Below, piece after piece: positions 1 to 7,084 of a stretch of DNA of 10,392 bases. This DNA is from Komagataeibacter kakiaceti JCM 25156 (GTDB taxonomy: Bacteria; Pseudomonadota; Alphaproteobacteria; Acetobacterales; Acetobacteraceae): NCBI RefSeq assembly GCF_000613305.1, contig NZ_BAIO01000049.1:1-10392 (forward strand). The letters are read 5' to 3'. A model generated the notes under the pieces. The model had not been told where the DNA came from and did not search any database. It saw nothing but the letters and a program-made list of their open reading frames with translations. Each line of letters starts with the position of its first letter. Position 1 is the first letter of the stretch. The translations under genes and the position numbers were made by a program.

Positions 1-1
1 C

Positions 2-906
2 GCACCGGCCGCGCGCGGGCCGGGAATGGGGCCGCCCGGCGGGTTTGTTGGTGAACGGTACGGGGCGGCGGTATGGTCGAACTTTCCCGTCAGCGACGTG
101 CCGCGTCCGGGGGTGCGTATGGGGCAGCTAACGGCGGCCCAGCACGCGGCGGCCATGACTCTCCTCAGGGTTCTTCTGAGCGCCAGAGGCTATCAGAAGG
201 TTCTGGACATCATGGGATCGGATCAGGCGCTGGCGGATGGCGGAACACCGTTTGCGTCCGGTCGGGCGGTCTATACGATTGCGCTATTTGGCGCGCCATC
301 GGAAAGCGCGCCGTGGATGGTGCAGTTCGGCGGGCATCATCTCGGGCTTAATGTGGTGATCGACGGCACGCACGGCATCATGACGCCGACGCTGACCGGC
401 GCGCAGCCCGCCGTGTACCAGGCGGGGGAAAAGACGGTGCGGGTGCTGGCGGGGGAAAACGACAGGGCGTTCGCCCTGCTGGACACCCTGGATGCAAAGC
501 AGCGGAAGCAGGCCATTCTGCCTACAGGGTGGAGGATCTGGTTGCCGGGCCGGGGCATGATGGGGAAACGATCGTGCCTGAGGGAATCAGGGGATCCGCA
601 CTGACAACAGCCCAGAAGGAACGTCTTATGGACGTGATCGGTGAATGGGCGGGGCTTGTCAACGATGCCTACGCGGCCCCGCGCCTGAAGGAAATCCGTG
701 GCGACCTGAACGAAACATGGTTCGCATGGAGCGGCCCGCTGACACATGCGCCCGGCCGGAACGGATCATCCTATTACCGGATTCAGGGGCCGCGTCTGCT
801 GATCGAATTTTCACCGCAGGGTGTGGGCGGCGATGCGACAATGCATGTCCACACGGTCTATCGCGACCCGACAGACAGCTATGGCAGCCGGTTTACACGC
901 CGGTGA
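2..906 (+). pseudogene. DUF3500-family protein, 5'-truncated by window, frame-broken
   Basis: The reading frame is open from base 2 with no convincing start, so the N-terminus (and any signal peptide) lies outside the window. The visible part has features I associate with DUF3500 proteins: WSNFPVSDVPRPGVR near the left edge, then FGGHH (about 328-342), LTGAQPAVY, and in the second half AGPGHDG, WFAWSGP, YYRIQGP and HVHTVYRDP (about 844-870). The two halves are in different frames. The first runs to a stop at 604; the homology continues one frame back from about 521, where ATTCTGCC must be followed by TACAGG. One base appears to be missing. DUF3500 has no assigned biochemical function that I know of; many members are exported. 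The second half overlaps the next gene at TGATG. Either a true pseudogene or a sequencing indel. Confidence 0.8.
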
Positions 907-1478
907 TGTTCCACAAACGGATAATTCCGCTTGCCGCCGTCGTGCTGCTGGCAGCCGGGTTTCCAGCGCGGGCGCATCGGCTGGATGAGTATTTACAGGC
1001 GACAACCATCGCTCTGGCGCGGGACGGGATCACGCTGCGACTACGGCTGACACCGGGCGTGGACGTGGCGGCTGGCGTGATCCGGCAGATCGACCAGAAC
1101 GGGGATGGCGTCCTGTCCGTGGAGGAGCAGCACGGTTATGCGGAACGGATTGCAGAACATCTGTCGTTTTCCCTCAACGGGAAGCCGGTATTCCTTCGCC
1201 CGGTCGCCGGGGTTTTCCCCACCCTTGACACAATGAAGGGGGGCGCAGGCGTGATCGATATTGTGTTTGACGTGAACACTCACCTCGGCAACGGGCAATA
1301 TCATCTGGTTTACAGGAACCGGGCTTCCGGGCGCCAGACGGTCTGGCTGGTGAACTGCCTGCTTCCGCAGGATCCTTCCATTCATGTTCTCCAGCAGAAC
1401 CGTTCGGAGGATCAGTCACTTTATCAACTGGATTTTCTTGTTGAAGGCCGAAATCCTGCAAGGAATTTTTCCGGATAA
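906..1478 (+). CDS. Exported protein resembling the N-terminal domain of HupE/UreJ-type proteins, with an EF-hand loop
   Basis: A 190-residue protein with a clear Sec signal peptide: basic MFHKR, a hydrophobic core, and likely cleavage after ARA at residue 23. The mature protein begins HRLDEYLQA, which I recognise as the start of the extracytoplasmic domain of HupE/UreJ-like proteins. Residues 63-74 (DQNGDGVLSVEE) match a canonical EF-hand calcium loop with ligands D63, N65, D67, S71 and E74. VWLVNCLLPQDP (146-157) and the closing QSLYQLDF also fit that domain. The transmembrane half seen in full-length relatives is absent, so this is a domain-only version or a truncated gene. The ATG at 906 shares a base with the upstream stop (TGATG), indicating translational coupling to the DUF3500 gene. 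I infer a shared envelope function, possibly metal related; substrate unknown. Confidence 0.7.
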   Translation: MFHKRIIPLAAVVLLAAGFPARAHRLDEYLQATTIALARDGITLRLRLTPGVDVAAGVIRQIDQNGDGVLSVEEQHGYAERIAEHLSFSLNGKPVFLRPVAGVFPTLDTMKGGAGVIDIVFDVNTHLGNGQYHLVYRNRASGRQTVWLVNCLLPQDPSIHVLQQNRSEDQSLYQLDFLVEGRNPARNFSG

Positions 1479-1500
1479 CTCATTTTATCCGCTACCCACT

Positions 1501-1519
1501 GGCGGTCCGACGGACCGCC
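1501..1519. promoter_or_regulatory. Inverted repeat in the nhaA leader (hairpin or operator)
   Basis: GGCGGTCCG-A-CGGACCGCC is a perfect 9-bp inverted repeat around one base; as RNA it would form a 7-8 bp GC-rich stem with a short loop. It lies 22 bp after the stop of the upstream gene and 87 bp before nhaA. A further 4-bp stem (CCCG 1518-1521 / CGGG 1530-1533) partly overlaps it, and TACCC (1493-1497) could pair with GGGTA (1549-1553) around both. No U-tract follows, so a classical terminator is unlikely. An operator or a structured cation-sensing leader is possible; neither is proven. Confidence 0.4.
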
Positions 1520-1606
1520 CGTCTTCATTCGGGATTTATCGGCAGGGAGGGTACCGGGCGCGGTTGCGGGTTTGTAAAAGCGATCTGATTTATTCAAGGA
1601 ACATGA

Positions 1607-2755
1607 ATGCCTGCTTCCCCCATTAAGCTGACTGATCGCATCCGACGTTTCTGGAGTTCTCCCGCAGGTGGGGCATCCGTCCTGCTACTGGCCTCCCTTG
1701 CAGGCTTTGTTCTGGCGAATTCACCGTGGGCAGCAGGTTATACCGCCCTGATAACGCTGCCGGTGAAACTTTCCTTCCTTGGGGGACGGGGGCCGGAAAA
1801 CATCGAGGCATGGGTGTCGGATGGGCTCATGACCCTGTTTTTTCTGGTGGTGATTCTCGAAATCAAGAAGGAGATCGTCTCCGGCCATCTCTCATCCCTG
1901 CGCCGCATCGCCCTTCCATTGATTGGCGCGGTGGGCGGAATGGTCGTGCCCGCCCTGATTTACCTGCTGGTAACATGCGGCCATCCGGAAGCGGCGCGCG
2001 GCTGGGCCATTCCCGTTGCCACGGATGCGGCATTTACCTTGCCGATCATTCTTGCGCTTGGTCAGCGTGTCTCTCCGGGGGCGCGGGCCTGGTTGATGGC
2101 CCTTGCCATTTTTGATGATGTGCTCGGTATCGTCGTGATCGCCCTGTTTTATGGAGCGCCCCTGTGCTGGCCTGCGCTGGTGGGTGCTCTGACTGTCACC
2201 ACAGCATTGATCGGCGCGAACAGGGCGGGGGTCAGGGCGCTGTGGGGCTATGCTACCGGTTGTGTCCTGTTATGGGGCGCCCTGCTGGTTTCCGGGCTGC
2301 ATCCGACCCTTGCGGGGGTCGTGACCGGACTTTGCCTGCCCGCAACGGCGCCTGCAATGTGTGCTGGGCAGGATTCCCCTCTCGACAAAGCAGCATCCGT
2401 ACTGACGCCCGCTGTTACCTGGGTGGTCCTGCCGCTTTTCGGATTCATGAACGTGGGCGTTTCCCTTACGGGCGTTTATGCAGGCATGATGCTTACGGTT
2501 GTGCCGCTTGGCATCATGGCGGGATTGCTGATTGGCAAGCCGGTCGGGGTGTTCGGCGCGACAATGCTGGCGGCCCGACTGAAGATTGCAACACTTCCCG
2601 CCGCAACGCCGGCTGGAATGCTGTTCGGTCTTTCGCTGCTGTGCGGTATTGGCTTTACGATCAGCCTGTTCATCGCAAACCTGGCATTTGCGGGGCTGGA
2701 GCTTGTAGTCCCGGCAAAGATCGGGATATTCGCGGGGTCCATTCTCTCTGCCTGA
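1607..2755 (+). CDS. nhaA: Na+/H+ antiporter NhaA (C-terminal tail out of frame)
   Basis: An inner-membrane antiporter that expels Na+ (and Li+) in exchange for protons, giving salt and alkaline pH tolerance. The 382-residue product is strongly hydrophobic throughout. It keeps the family's key residues: ATDAAF with D140 (E. coli D133), AIFDDVLG with D170-D171 (the ion-binding pair D163-D164), VILEIKKE with E85 (E. coli E78), and LIGKPVG carrying the membrane lysine. AGGA at 1597-1600 sits 6 bases before the ATG. The protein stops at GSILSA, whereas the family continues with about 15 residues. Those are present in the next frame as LMGWFWLRFRLSIK, ending at TAG 2794-2796, so one base appears lost at GCC(C)TG around 2752. 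The corrected length would be 396, near the E. coli 388. The antiporter core is intact, so activity may survive the altered tail. Confidence 0.93.
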   Translation: MPASPIKLTDRIRRFWSSPAGGASVLLLASLAGFVLANSPWAAGYTALITLPVKLSFLGGRGPENIEAWVSDGLMTLFFLVVILEIKKEIVSGHLSSLRRIALPLIGAVGGMVVPALIYLLVTCGHPEAARGWAIPVATDAAFTLPIILALGQRVSPGARAWLMALAIFDDVLGIVVIALFYGAPLCWPALVGALTVTTALIGANRAGVRALWGYATGCVLLWGALLVSGLHPTLAGVVTGLCLPATAPAMCAGQDSPLDKAASVLTPAVTWVVLPLFGFMNVGVSLTGVYAGMMLTVVPLGIMAGLLIGKPVGVFGATMLAARLKIATLPAATPAGMLFGLSLLCGIGFTISLFIANLAFAGLELVVPAKIGIFAGSILSA

Positions 2756-2806
2756 TGGGCTGGTTCTGGTTGCGTTTTCGCCTATCCATAAAATAGGGAC
2801 GGGGCG

Positions 2807-2818
2807 GCACATATGTGC
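2807..2818. repeat. 12-bp perfect palindrome upstream of the polymerase gene
   Basis: GCACATATGTGC reads identically on both strands. It lies about 90 bp before the ATG of the LigD-type polymerase gene, in the gap after nhaA. It could be a dimeric regulator site, but nothing else supports that. Confidence 0.2.
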
Positions 2819-2892
2819 AGGCACGGGTGCTGCCATGTGTGTTGATTTCCGATACTTTTCCGGACATCTGGCGTTATGTCACGGGAGATGAG

Positions 2893-2899
2893 AGAGGAG
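2893..2899 (+). promoter_or_regulatory. Ribosome binding site fixing the start of the polymerase gene
   Basis: AGAGGAG lies 6 bases before ATG 2906. The alternative in-frame ATGs at 2876 and 2888 have no comparable Shine-Dalgarno sequence, and the ATG at 2900 lies directly against it. Start 2906 also places the homologous THPDRLFWP block close to the N-terminus, as in the family. Confidence 0.7.
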
Positions 2900-2905
2900 A
2901 TGGTC

Positions 2906-3766
2906 ATGGCTCCATCGCGCGCGGAACCCGTCCTGACCCATCCGGACAGGCTTTTCTGGCCGGGTGTGACGAAAGGTGATCTTGCGGCTTACTGGCGCGC
3001 AATGGCGCCGGTTGCCATGCCCGGCCTCGATGCCCGCCCGCTGGCGATCCTGCGCTGCCCCGATGGCGTGGCAGGCCCACGCTTTTTTCAGAAACACGCC
3101 CGTTCGGTGCTTCCGGCCGCGATCCGCTCGGGCACCCTGCTTGGCCAGCCCTATCTTGCAATTGACGATGCCCGTGGCCTGCGGGCGATGGCGCAGATCG
3201 CTGCCCTTGAATTACACGCCTGGCAGGTGACGGAGCGGGATCCGGAACATCCCGATCGACTGGTATTCGATCTTGACCCCGGTGAAGATCTGCCTTTCGC
3301 AAGTGTTGTCGAGGCGGCGCATATTGTGCGTGATCATCTGGCGGGGATCGGTCTCGCCTCCTTCTGTCGTACGACGGGCGGCCATGGCCTGCATGTTGTC
3401 GTTCCGCTTTCCCGTAAGGCGGGTTGGGCGCATGTGCGGGATTTCGCGCATGAAACCAGCATGACACTCGTGCAGGTGCATCCGGCGCTGTTCGTCGCAA
3501 CGCCGCGCAAGGAAGCGCGCCGTGCCCATATCTTCATCGACTGGCTGCGCAATGGTCCCGGAGCCACCGCGATTGCTTCATACTCGCCACGCGCCCGACC
3601 CGGCGCCACGGTTGCAACACCGCTTGCATGGGAAGAAGTGAACCCCGGACTTGATCCGGATGTATGGACGTTGCACAGCGTGCCACGGCGGGTAACGGCG
3701 CAGCCTGACCCGTGGGCCGGTTATGGGGATATGGTGCAGGATGTACCCTGCACGCAGGCGGAATAA
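2906..3766 (+). CDS. Stand-alone LigD-type primase-polymerase (NHEJ polymerase domain)
   Basis: A 286-residue protein covering the complete polymerase domain of bacterial DNA ligase D. This is an archaeo-eukaryotic primase fold that adds ribo- or deoxynucleotides and fills gaps at broken ends during Ku-dependent end joining. Landmarks in order: THPDRLFWP (11-19), FFQKHA (60-65), the catalytic metal motif FDLDPGED with D122 and D124, TTGGHGLHVVVPL (156-168), IFIDWLRN with the third acidic residue D212, then ASYSPRARPGATVATPLAWEEV (224-245) and the WTLHSVPRR end (254-262). The usual SGGKGLH lysine is His here (H160). No ligase or phosphoesterase domain is attached and no Ku gene is in the window. 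The protein may act in trans with a ligase encoded elsewhere or be a relic of a split ligD. It is cytoplasmic. A deciding ribosome site precedes ATG 2906. Confidence 0.88.
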   Translation: MAPSRAEPVLTHPDRLFWPGVTKGDLAAYWRAMAPVAMPGLDARPLAILRCPDGVAGPRFFQKHARSVLPAAIRSGTLLGQPYLAIDDARGLRAMAQIAALELHAWQVTERDPEHPDRLVFDLDPGEDLPFASVVEAAHIVRDHLAGIGLASFCRTTGGHGLHVVVPLSRKAGWAHVRDFAHETSMTLVQVHPALFVATPRKEARRAHIFIDWLRNGPGATAIASYSPRARPGATVATPLAWEEVNPGLDPDVWTLHSVPRRVTAQPDPWAGYGDMVQDVPCTQAE

Positions 3767-4123
3767 GTAGCCAACTGAAAATCCAGAAAACATAAGGAAG
3801 TTTTGGTGAAGCTTTTTTCAAAAAGCTTCAGGAACCGTCACCTTCTAAAAAAGGCGATACCCAGAGGCTTTTATTATTTTTTACGCACCAAAAAATGCAA
3901 CTGTAATGCAGAGCATATCCAGTCCGTTCATTCAGTATCTTCTCGTAAAATCATCCACCTGAGGCCAGTATCCATGCCTCCACCCGTGCGCGATATGATA
4001 TTTTTTCGATTATGGCTTTCTTTTTTTCTATAACTGAAGCACCCTTATGGTTTACGTGGTGCCGTGCGTTCGGCATGTATTGGCAACGAATATGATGATG
4101 AACAGAAGTAAATAGAATATATT
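3767..4123. other. AT-rich intergenic region holding repeat copy A
   Basis: 357 bases between the polymerase gene and the YkgJ-like gene. The first third is repeat copy A. The rest (3883-4123) is AT-rich, with a run of T at 4020-4027 and a small stem TGCCG (4060-4064) / CGGCA (4071-4075). An open frame at 3803-4033 starts inside the repeat and has no ribosome site or recognisable protein character. I see no convincing gene or promoter here. Confidence 0.5.
3777..3882. repeat. Structured intergenic repeat, copy A (degenerate)
   Basis: Aligns over about 105 bases with the copy at 4912-5018: ATCCAGAAAACATAAGGAAG, then TTTTGGTGAAGCTTTTT, AAAAAGCTTCAG, AAAAAAGGCGATACCC and a CTTTT run. It keeps the inner hairpin GAAGCTTTTT (3808-3817) / AAAAAGCTTC (3820-3829). 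The outer arms and second stem are decayed relative to copy B. It begins 11 bases after the stop of the polymerase gene, so the hairpin could serve as its terminator. Confidence 0.75.
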
Positions 4124-4815
4124 ATGCAGAGTGCAGAAGTATCTCCTCAACATCGTTCTCCCCTTGAATATATGCGGGAAAAAATGGCGCAGGCGGACAG
4201 CATGTTCAGAAGCGGCCTTTCCGCCGCATCAGATGATGCCGACATCATTGATCTTGCCAGAAAAATGCTCGCTCTGTGTGATGAGGTCGGTCAGGAATTA
4301 CATCGGATATGTCCGGTCCAGCCTCTGGCCTGTCATAGTGGATGTGATACATGCTGCCGCAATCTTATTCAGACCAATCCGGTTTTTGCGGCCCTCGGGC
4401 TGGCGGAGGCGCGCCGGAGTTTGATAAAGACCAGTTCAGCATGCTTCAGGACAGGCTCGCCTCCGAGACGCTTTTCTGCCCGTTCCTGTTTGACGGGAAA
4501 TGTTCCATCTACCATAGCCGCCCCATGGTATGCCGAGGATATTACAGCTTTGATGTGGAACTGTGTAAGCAGGGAGAATATTCCGAAAAAAATATGGGCT
4601 ATCAGGGGGACGGAGCCCATGCGGCGCATCAGTACATGATATTTCTGTTTGTTCTGGAGCAACGTATTGAAAGTATCGAACGGGAGCTGGGTCTGGATTC
4701 TGGCCCCGTCTTTTTACATGATGCCGCACATGTGCTTCTGGTAACGCCTGGGGCCCTTGGTCTATGGCAGTCTGGCAGGCATGGTCTCTTCGCAGGGCCG
4801 GATGTAAAAGCATAG
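4124..4815 (+). pseudogene. YkgJ-type zinc/iron-chelating cysteine cluster protein, frame-broken
   Basis: Two overlapping frames together encode one protein of about 230 residues of the YkgJ cysteine-cluster family (Pfam PF03692 type, a putative Zn/Fe-binding domain of unknown biochemical role). The first frame runs from 4124 and gives CHSGCDTCC (C70, C74, C77, C78) followed by QTNPVFAALGLAEA. The second, one frame back from about 4411, gives APEFDKDQF, then CPFLFDGKCSIYHSRPMVCRGY, which is the conserved second cysteine block, and ends at TAG 4815. The break lies between about 4400 and 4420 and is best explained by one missing base. No strong ribosome site precedes ATG 4124, so the start is uncertain; ATG 4172 is an alternative. 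Repeat copies flank the gene. It is either a real pseudogene or an indel error; as read, translation would stop at 4639 and lose the second cysteine block. Confidence 0.8.
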
Positions 4816-4911
4816 GGGGAATGTTATTGTTTTGATCTGAATGATTTTTCTGTTCTGTATTTTAGATAAAACCAAAAACATATGAAGTATTACTTAAGGT
4901 CCGCCTTTAAG

Positions 4912-5018
4912 GAAATCCAGAAAACATAAGGAAGTTTTTGGTGAAGCTTTTTCCAAAAAGCTTCAGAAAACGCCGCCTTTCCGAAAAAAGGCGATACCCA
5001 AAAACTTTTCCTGTTTTC
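4912..5018. repeat. Structured intergenic repeat, copy B (better preserved)
   Basis: Complete form of the element also seen at 3777-3882. Outer arms AAGTTTTTGG (4932-4941) and CCAAAAACTT (4998-5007) are perfect complements. They enclose a 10-bp hairpin GAAGCTTTTT (4943-4952) / AAAAAGCTTC (4955-4964) and a 7-bp hairpin CGCCTTT (4974-4980) / AAAGGCG (4987-4993). The whole folds as a three-way junction on either strand. It encodes no protein. This looks like a dispersed, non-autonomous, palindromic (REP- or MITE-like) element; no target duplication is evident. Confidence 0.75.
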
Positions 5019-5105
5019 AATAATCACCGGGAAAGAAACGGGGCGATCTATCCGGGGCGCGCTTCAGGATAATATGGATTGGCCGTACAGCCTGTTGCAG
5101 CACCT

Positions 5106-5133
5106 TCCACATAACCGAAGCAGAGGCTATAAT
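5106..5133 (+). promoter_or_regulatory. Sigma70-type promoter for the small exported protein
   Basis: A perfect TATAAT (5128-5133) is preceded at 16 bp by TCCACA (5106-5111), which matches four of six bases of TTGACA. It would start transcription near 5140, leaving a UTR of about 105 bases before ATG 5246. Confidence 0.45.
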
Positions 5134-5245
5134 ACTGGTGCATACAAGCTAAATGATCGTGTTATTCGGTAGGCAGCCACAGGCGACACGTAACGTGAGT
5201 TTTTGGCTTTAGAAGCCCGGATACCCTTACAACAGGAGACGCGCA

Positions 5246-5617
5246 ATGAGTCGAATTCTATTGGCGGTTACTGCTGGCCTTGCCCTGTCGCCCCTGAATT
5301 CCTATGCACAGTCTTCTTCTACGAACGACACTCAGGGAAATTCTTCTGTCATTCCCGGCGAACCGCCCCCTCCGGCAGGGATGTATGGTTCGGGTGCCCC
5401 ACCGATCATGTCCAACGGGTATGGAATGCCCTATCCATATATGTATAACCCCTATGTTCCCTATGGGCAGGGAGATATGAACAGCCAATATTCCAGCCCG
5501 TATCCATCTCAGCCATATGGATCGGGCAGTCAGGTCATTGTTGACGGGAAACCCGCCTTTCCCCAGGGCGGTCCCCGCCCGCCATGGGGTAGCCGGGTTA
5601 TAGTGGATGGACAGTAA
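5246..5617 (+). CDS. Small exported Pro/Tyr/Gly-rich protein
   Basis: A 123-residue protein that I do not recognise. It has a typical Sec signal peptide (MSRILLAVTAGLALSPLNSYA) with probable cleavage after A21. The mature part is a low-complexity, Pro-, Tyr-, Gly-, Ser- and Met-rich chain, with runs such as PYPYMYNPYVPYG at 62-74 and no cysteine. It ends with two copies of VIVDG (97-101 and 118-122), each preceded by GS plus Q or R, separated by a Pro/Gly linker. AGGAG at 5234-5238 is 7 bases from the ATG, and a TATAAT promoter lies upstream, so it is probably expressed as a single gene. It converges on rtcB, with only 33 bases between the stop codons. The composition suggests an unstructured periplasmic or outer-surface protein; function is unknown. 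Confidence 0.75.
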   Translation: MSRILLAVTAGLALSPLNSYAQSSSTNDTQGNSSVIPGEPPPPAGMYGSGAPPIMSNGYGMPYPYMYNPYVPYGQGDMNSQYSSPYPSQPYGSGSQVIVDGKPAFPQGGPRPPWGSRVIVDGQ

Positions 5618-5639
5618 AGACACGGGACAGCGGAAAGGT

Positions 5640-5660
5640 CGCCGCCGGTTTCAGGCGGCG
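5640..5660 (-). terminator. Hairpin over the rtcB stop codon, possible terminator
   Basis: CGCCGCC (5640-5646) and GGCGGCG (5654-5660) form a perfect 7-bp GC stem around a 7-base loop that contains the rtcB stop codon (5651-5653). On the minus strand it is followed by ACCTTTCC, a weak U-run. It sits between two convergent genes, so it may end rtcB transcription. The weak U-tract and the overlap with coding sequence keep confidence low. Confidence 0.35.
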
Positions 5661-7069
5661 CGGTCGCGGGAATTCCTGTCGGGACAGGGCGTGTTGCCTG
5701 CCATGATGCAGCCGAAGGGGTCGATGTAGTCCTCGATTTCGGCCAGCCCGTATTCGTCAATCTGGCGTAAAACCGTGTCGGCCCGTTTGTAGGCTGATGG
5801 CAGTTCCGATGTATCGACTTCCCCTCCGTAAAAGCGGATATCCAGCCCCCGTGTCTCGGCGGCGAGCAGGGCGGCGGGCGGGATGGCTCCCATACGGCGG
5901 CGATGCTCGGTGCGCGTGAAGTTGCGGCCCGCGCCATGGGGCGCGAAGCCCAGCCCGTGGGCGGCATCTTTTCCACGGACAATCAGAACCGGTTCGGCCA
6001 TGTTGAGGGGAATGATCATCTTCCCGCAGGCATCCCCGGCATGGTCGCCCCAGGCAGGTGTGGCGCCCTTGCCGTGGTAGAACAGGCCATTGCGCCTGAA
6101 CACGAAATTATGCTCGTTCCAGAACCGCTCCACCACATCGGCCTGCACGGCGGTGCTGATGGCATGATGCAGTACGGTATGGTTGGCTCTGGTCCAGCGG
6201 CGGACAAGCTGCAGCGCCTCCCAATAGGCGCGGCCATCCGGGCCATCTGCCGGAATCCACGCATTCCGCGGTAACGTGGCGGGAGAAAGCTGCTGCCTGT
6301 AACGCTCGGCCACTTCCATGCCCGCCTTGTACAACTGCCCGCCCGGCCCGCGTGAGCCATGATGCGTGACCATGACCGTATGCCCGGTACTGCGCGAACG
6401 CCCCACGAACAGGAAATGGTTGCCATCACCCTGCGTGCCCATATGGCTCCGTGCTATGTGCAGGGTCTTCTCGCGCCGCAGGAAGGGATTGGCGCGAAAA
6501 GCATCGAGCAGATCCGGTTCCACCGCAAACCGGTTGCCGTCCCTGCGGCCGCCGCGCCCGAAATGCGTCATGGTGGAGGCCGCATCCAGCACCATCTTCG
6601 GATCGGCCGCGCCAAGGTCGGTCATCATGACAGAACAGCATATGTCAGCCGAGTGCATGCCCGGGTGTATGGCGTTGCGCGTCGCGACAATGCCGCCCAC
6701 CGCAATGGTGCCCAGCGGGCCGGACGGGCAGGCATCGGGCATGATGGCCCCGGCCTGTGCCGTAGGCGTGCGCAGCACTTCACGCATTGTGGCCAGCACG
6801 TCGTTCAGGTTGTCGGTTTCATCCGGGTTTTCCGCACGGATCGAGATATGCAGCGGCACATCGCCTTCCCTTTGCAGGGGCAGGTGTGGCGGCGGTGGGG
6901 ATGGCCGGTCGGCGGCCAGCAGGGCGCGGATATGCGCCATGTCCATCCCGTTGGCCCGCGCGGTGTTGGCGCGGGCCAGCAGGGCGGCAAAGGCGGGGCC
7001 AGGGCGATAGCCCCATTCAATCAGGTGCGTGCCGGTTATGGGGGCGGGAATTTCATGGGTCATGGTCAT
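5651..7069 (-). CDS. rtcB: RNA ligase RtcB
   Basis: A 472-residue GTP- and Mn2+-dependent RNA ligase. It joins RNA 2',3'-cyclic-phosphate (or 3'-phosphate) ends to 5'-OH ends, sealing cleaved tRNA and other RNAs. Family landmarks: HSADICC with D142 and C145 in the place of the DxxC metal motif, GDGNHF with N217-H218, THHGSRG with H236/H237, HGKGATPA with H332, and APHGAGR with H378, the residue guanylylated during catalysis. The C-terminal block SELPSAYKRAD...GLAEIEDYIDPFGCIMAG is also typical. DIGCG reads DICCS, as in more divergent RtcB subfamilies. A TGA codon lies immediately before ATG 7069 in the same frame, so the start cannot be further upstream; no clear Shine-Dalgarno is visible. 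It lies downstream of the TROVE gene and the candidate Y RNA on the same strand, probably in one operon. No rtcA is in the window. Confidence 0.93.
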   Translation of the reverse strand: MTMTHEIPAPITGTHLIEWGYRPGPAFAALLARANTARANGMDMAHIRALLAADRPSPPPPHLPLQREGDVPLHISIRAENPDETDNLNDVLATMREVLRTPTAQAGAIMPDACPSGPLGTIAVGGIVATRNAIHPGMHSADICCSVMMTDLGAADPKMVLDAASTMTHFGRGGRRDGNRFAVEPDLLDAFRANPFLRREKTLHIARSHMGTQGDGNHFLFVGRSRSTGHTVMVTHHGSRGPGGQLYKAGMEVAERYRQQLSPATLPRNAWIPADGPDGRAYWEALQLVRRWTRANHTVLHHAISTAVQADVVERFWNEHNFVFRRNGLFYHGKGATPAWGDHAGDACGKMIIPLNMAEPVLIVRGKDAAHGLGFAPHGAGRNFTRTEHRRRMGAIPPAALLAAETRGLDIRFYGGEVDTSELPSAYKRADTVLRQIDEYGLAEIEDYIDPFGCIMAGNTPCPDRNSRDRAA

Positions 7070-7084
7070 TCACGTTTTGCTGGG

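Larger units (their letters stand above)
4816..5245. other. Intergenic region with repeat copy B and a promoter
   Basis: 430 bases between the YkgJ-like gene and the small exported protein. Bases 4816-4911 are AT-rich with nothing recognisable. Repeat copy B occupies 4912-5018. A TATAAT promoter lies at 5106-5133. The presumed 5' UTR (about 5140-5245) contains two small stems, CACG-TAA-CGTG followed by AGTTTTT, and GGCT-TTAGA-AGCC, and ends in a good ribosome site. Confidence 0.5.

Noticed and set aside
1384..1626. Open frame of 80 codons overlapping the HupE-like gene and the nhaA leader
   Set aside because: It overlaps a clear gene in another frame, crosses the leader inverted repeat and runs into nhaA; no ribosome site or family character.
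3803..4033. Open frame of 76 codons after the polymerase gene
   Set aside because: It begins inside repeat copy A, has no ribosome site and no coherent protein character; repeat-derived frames of this kind are chance.
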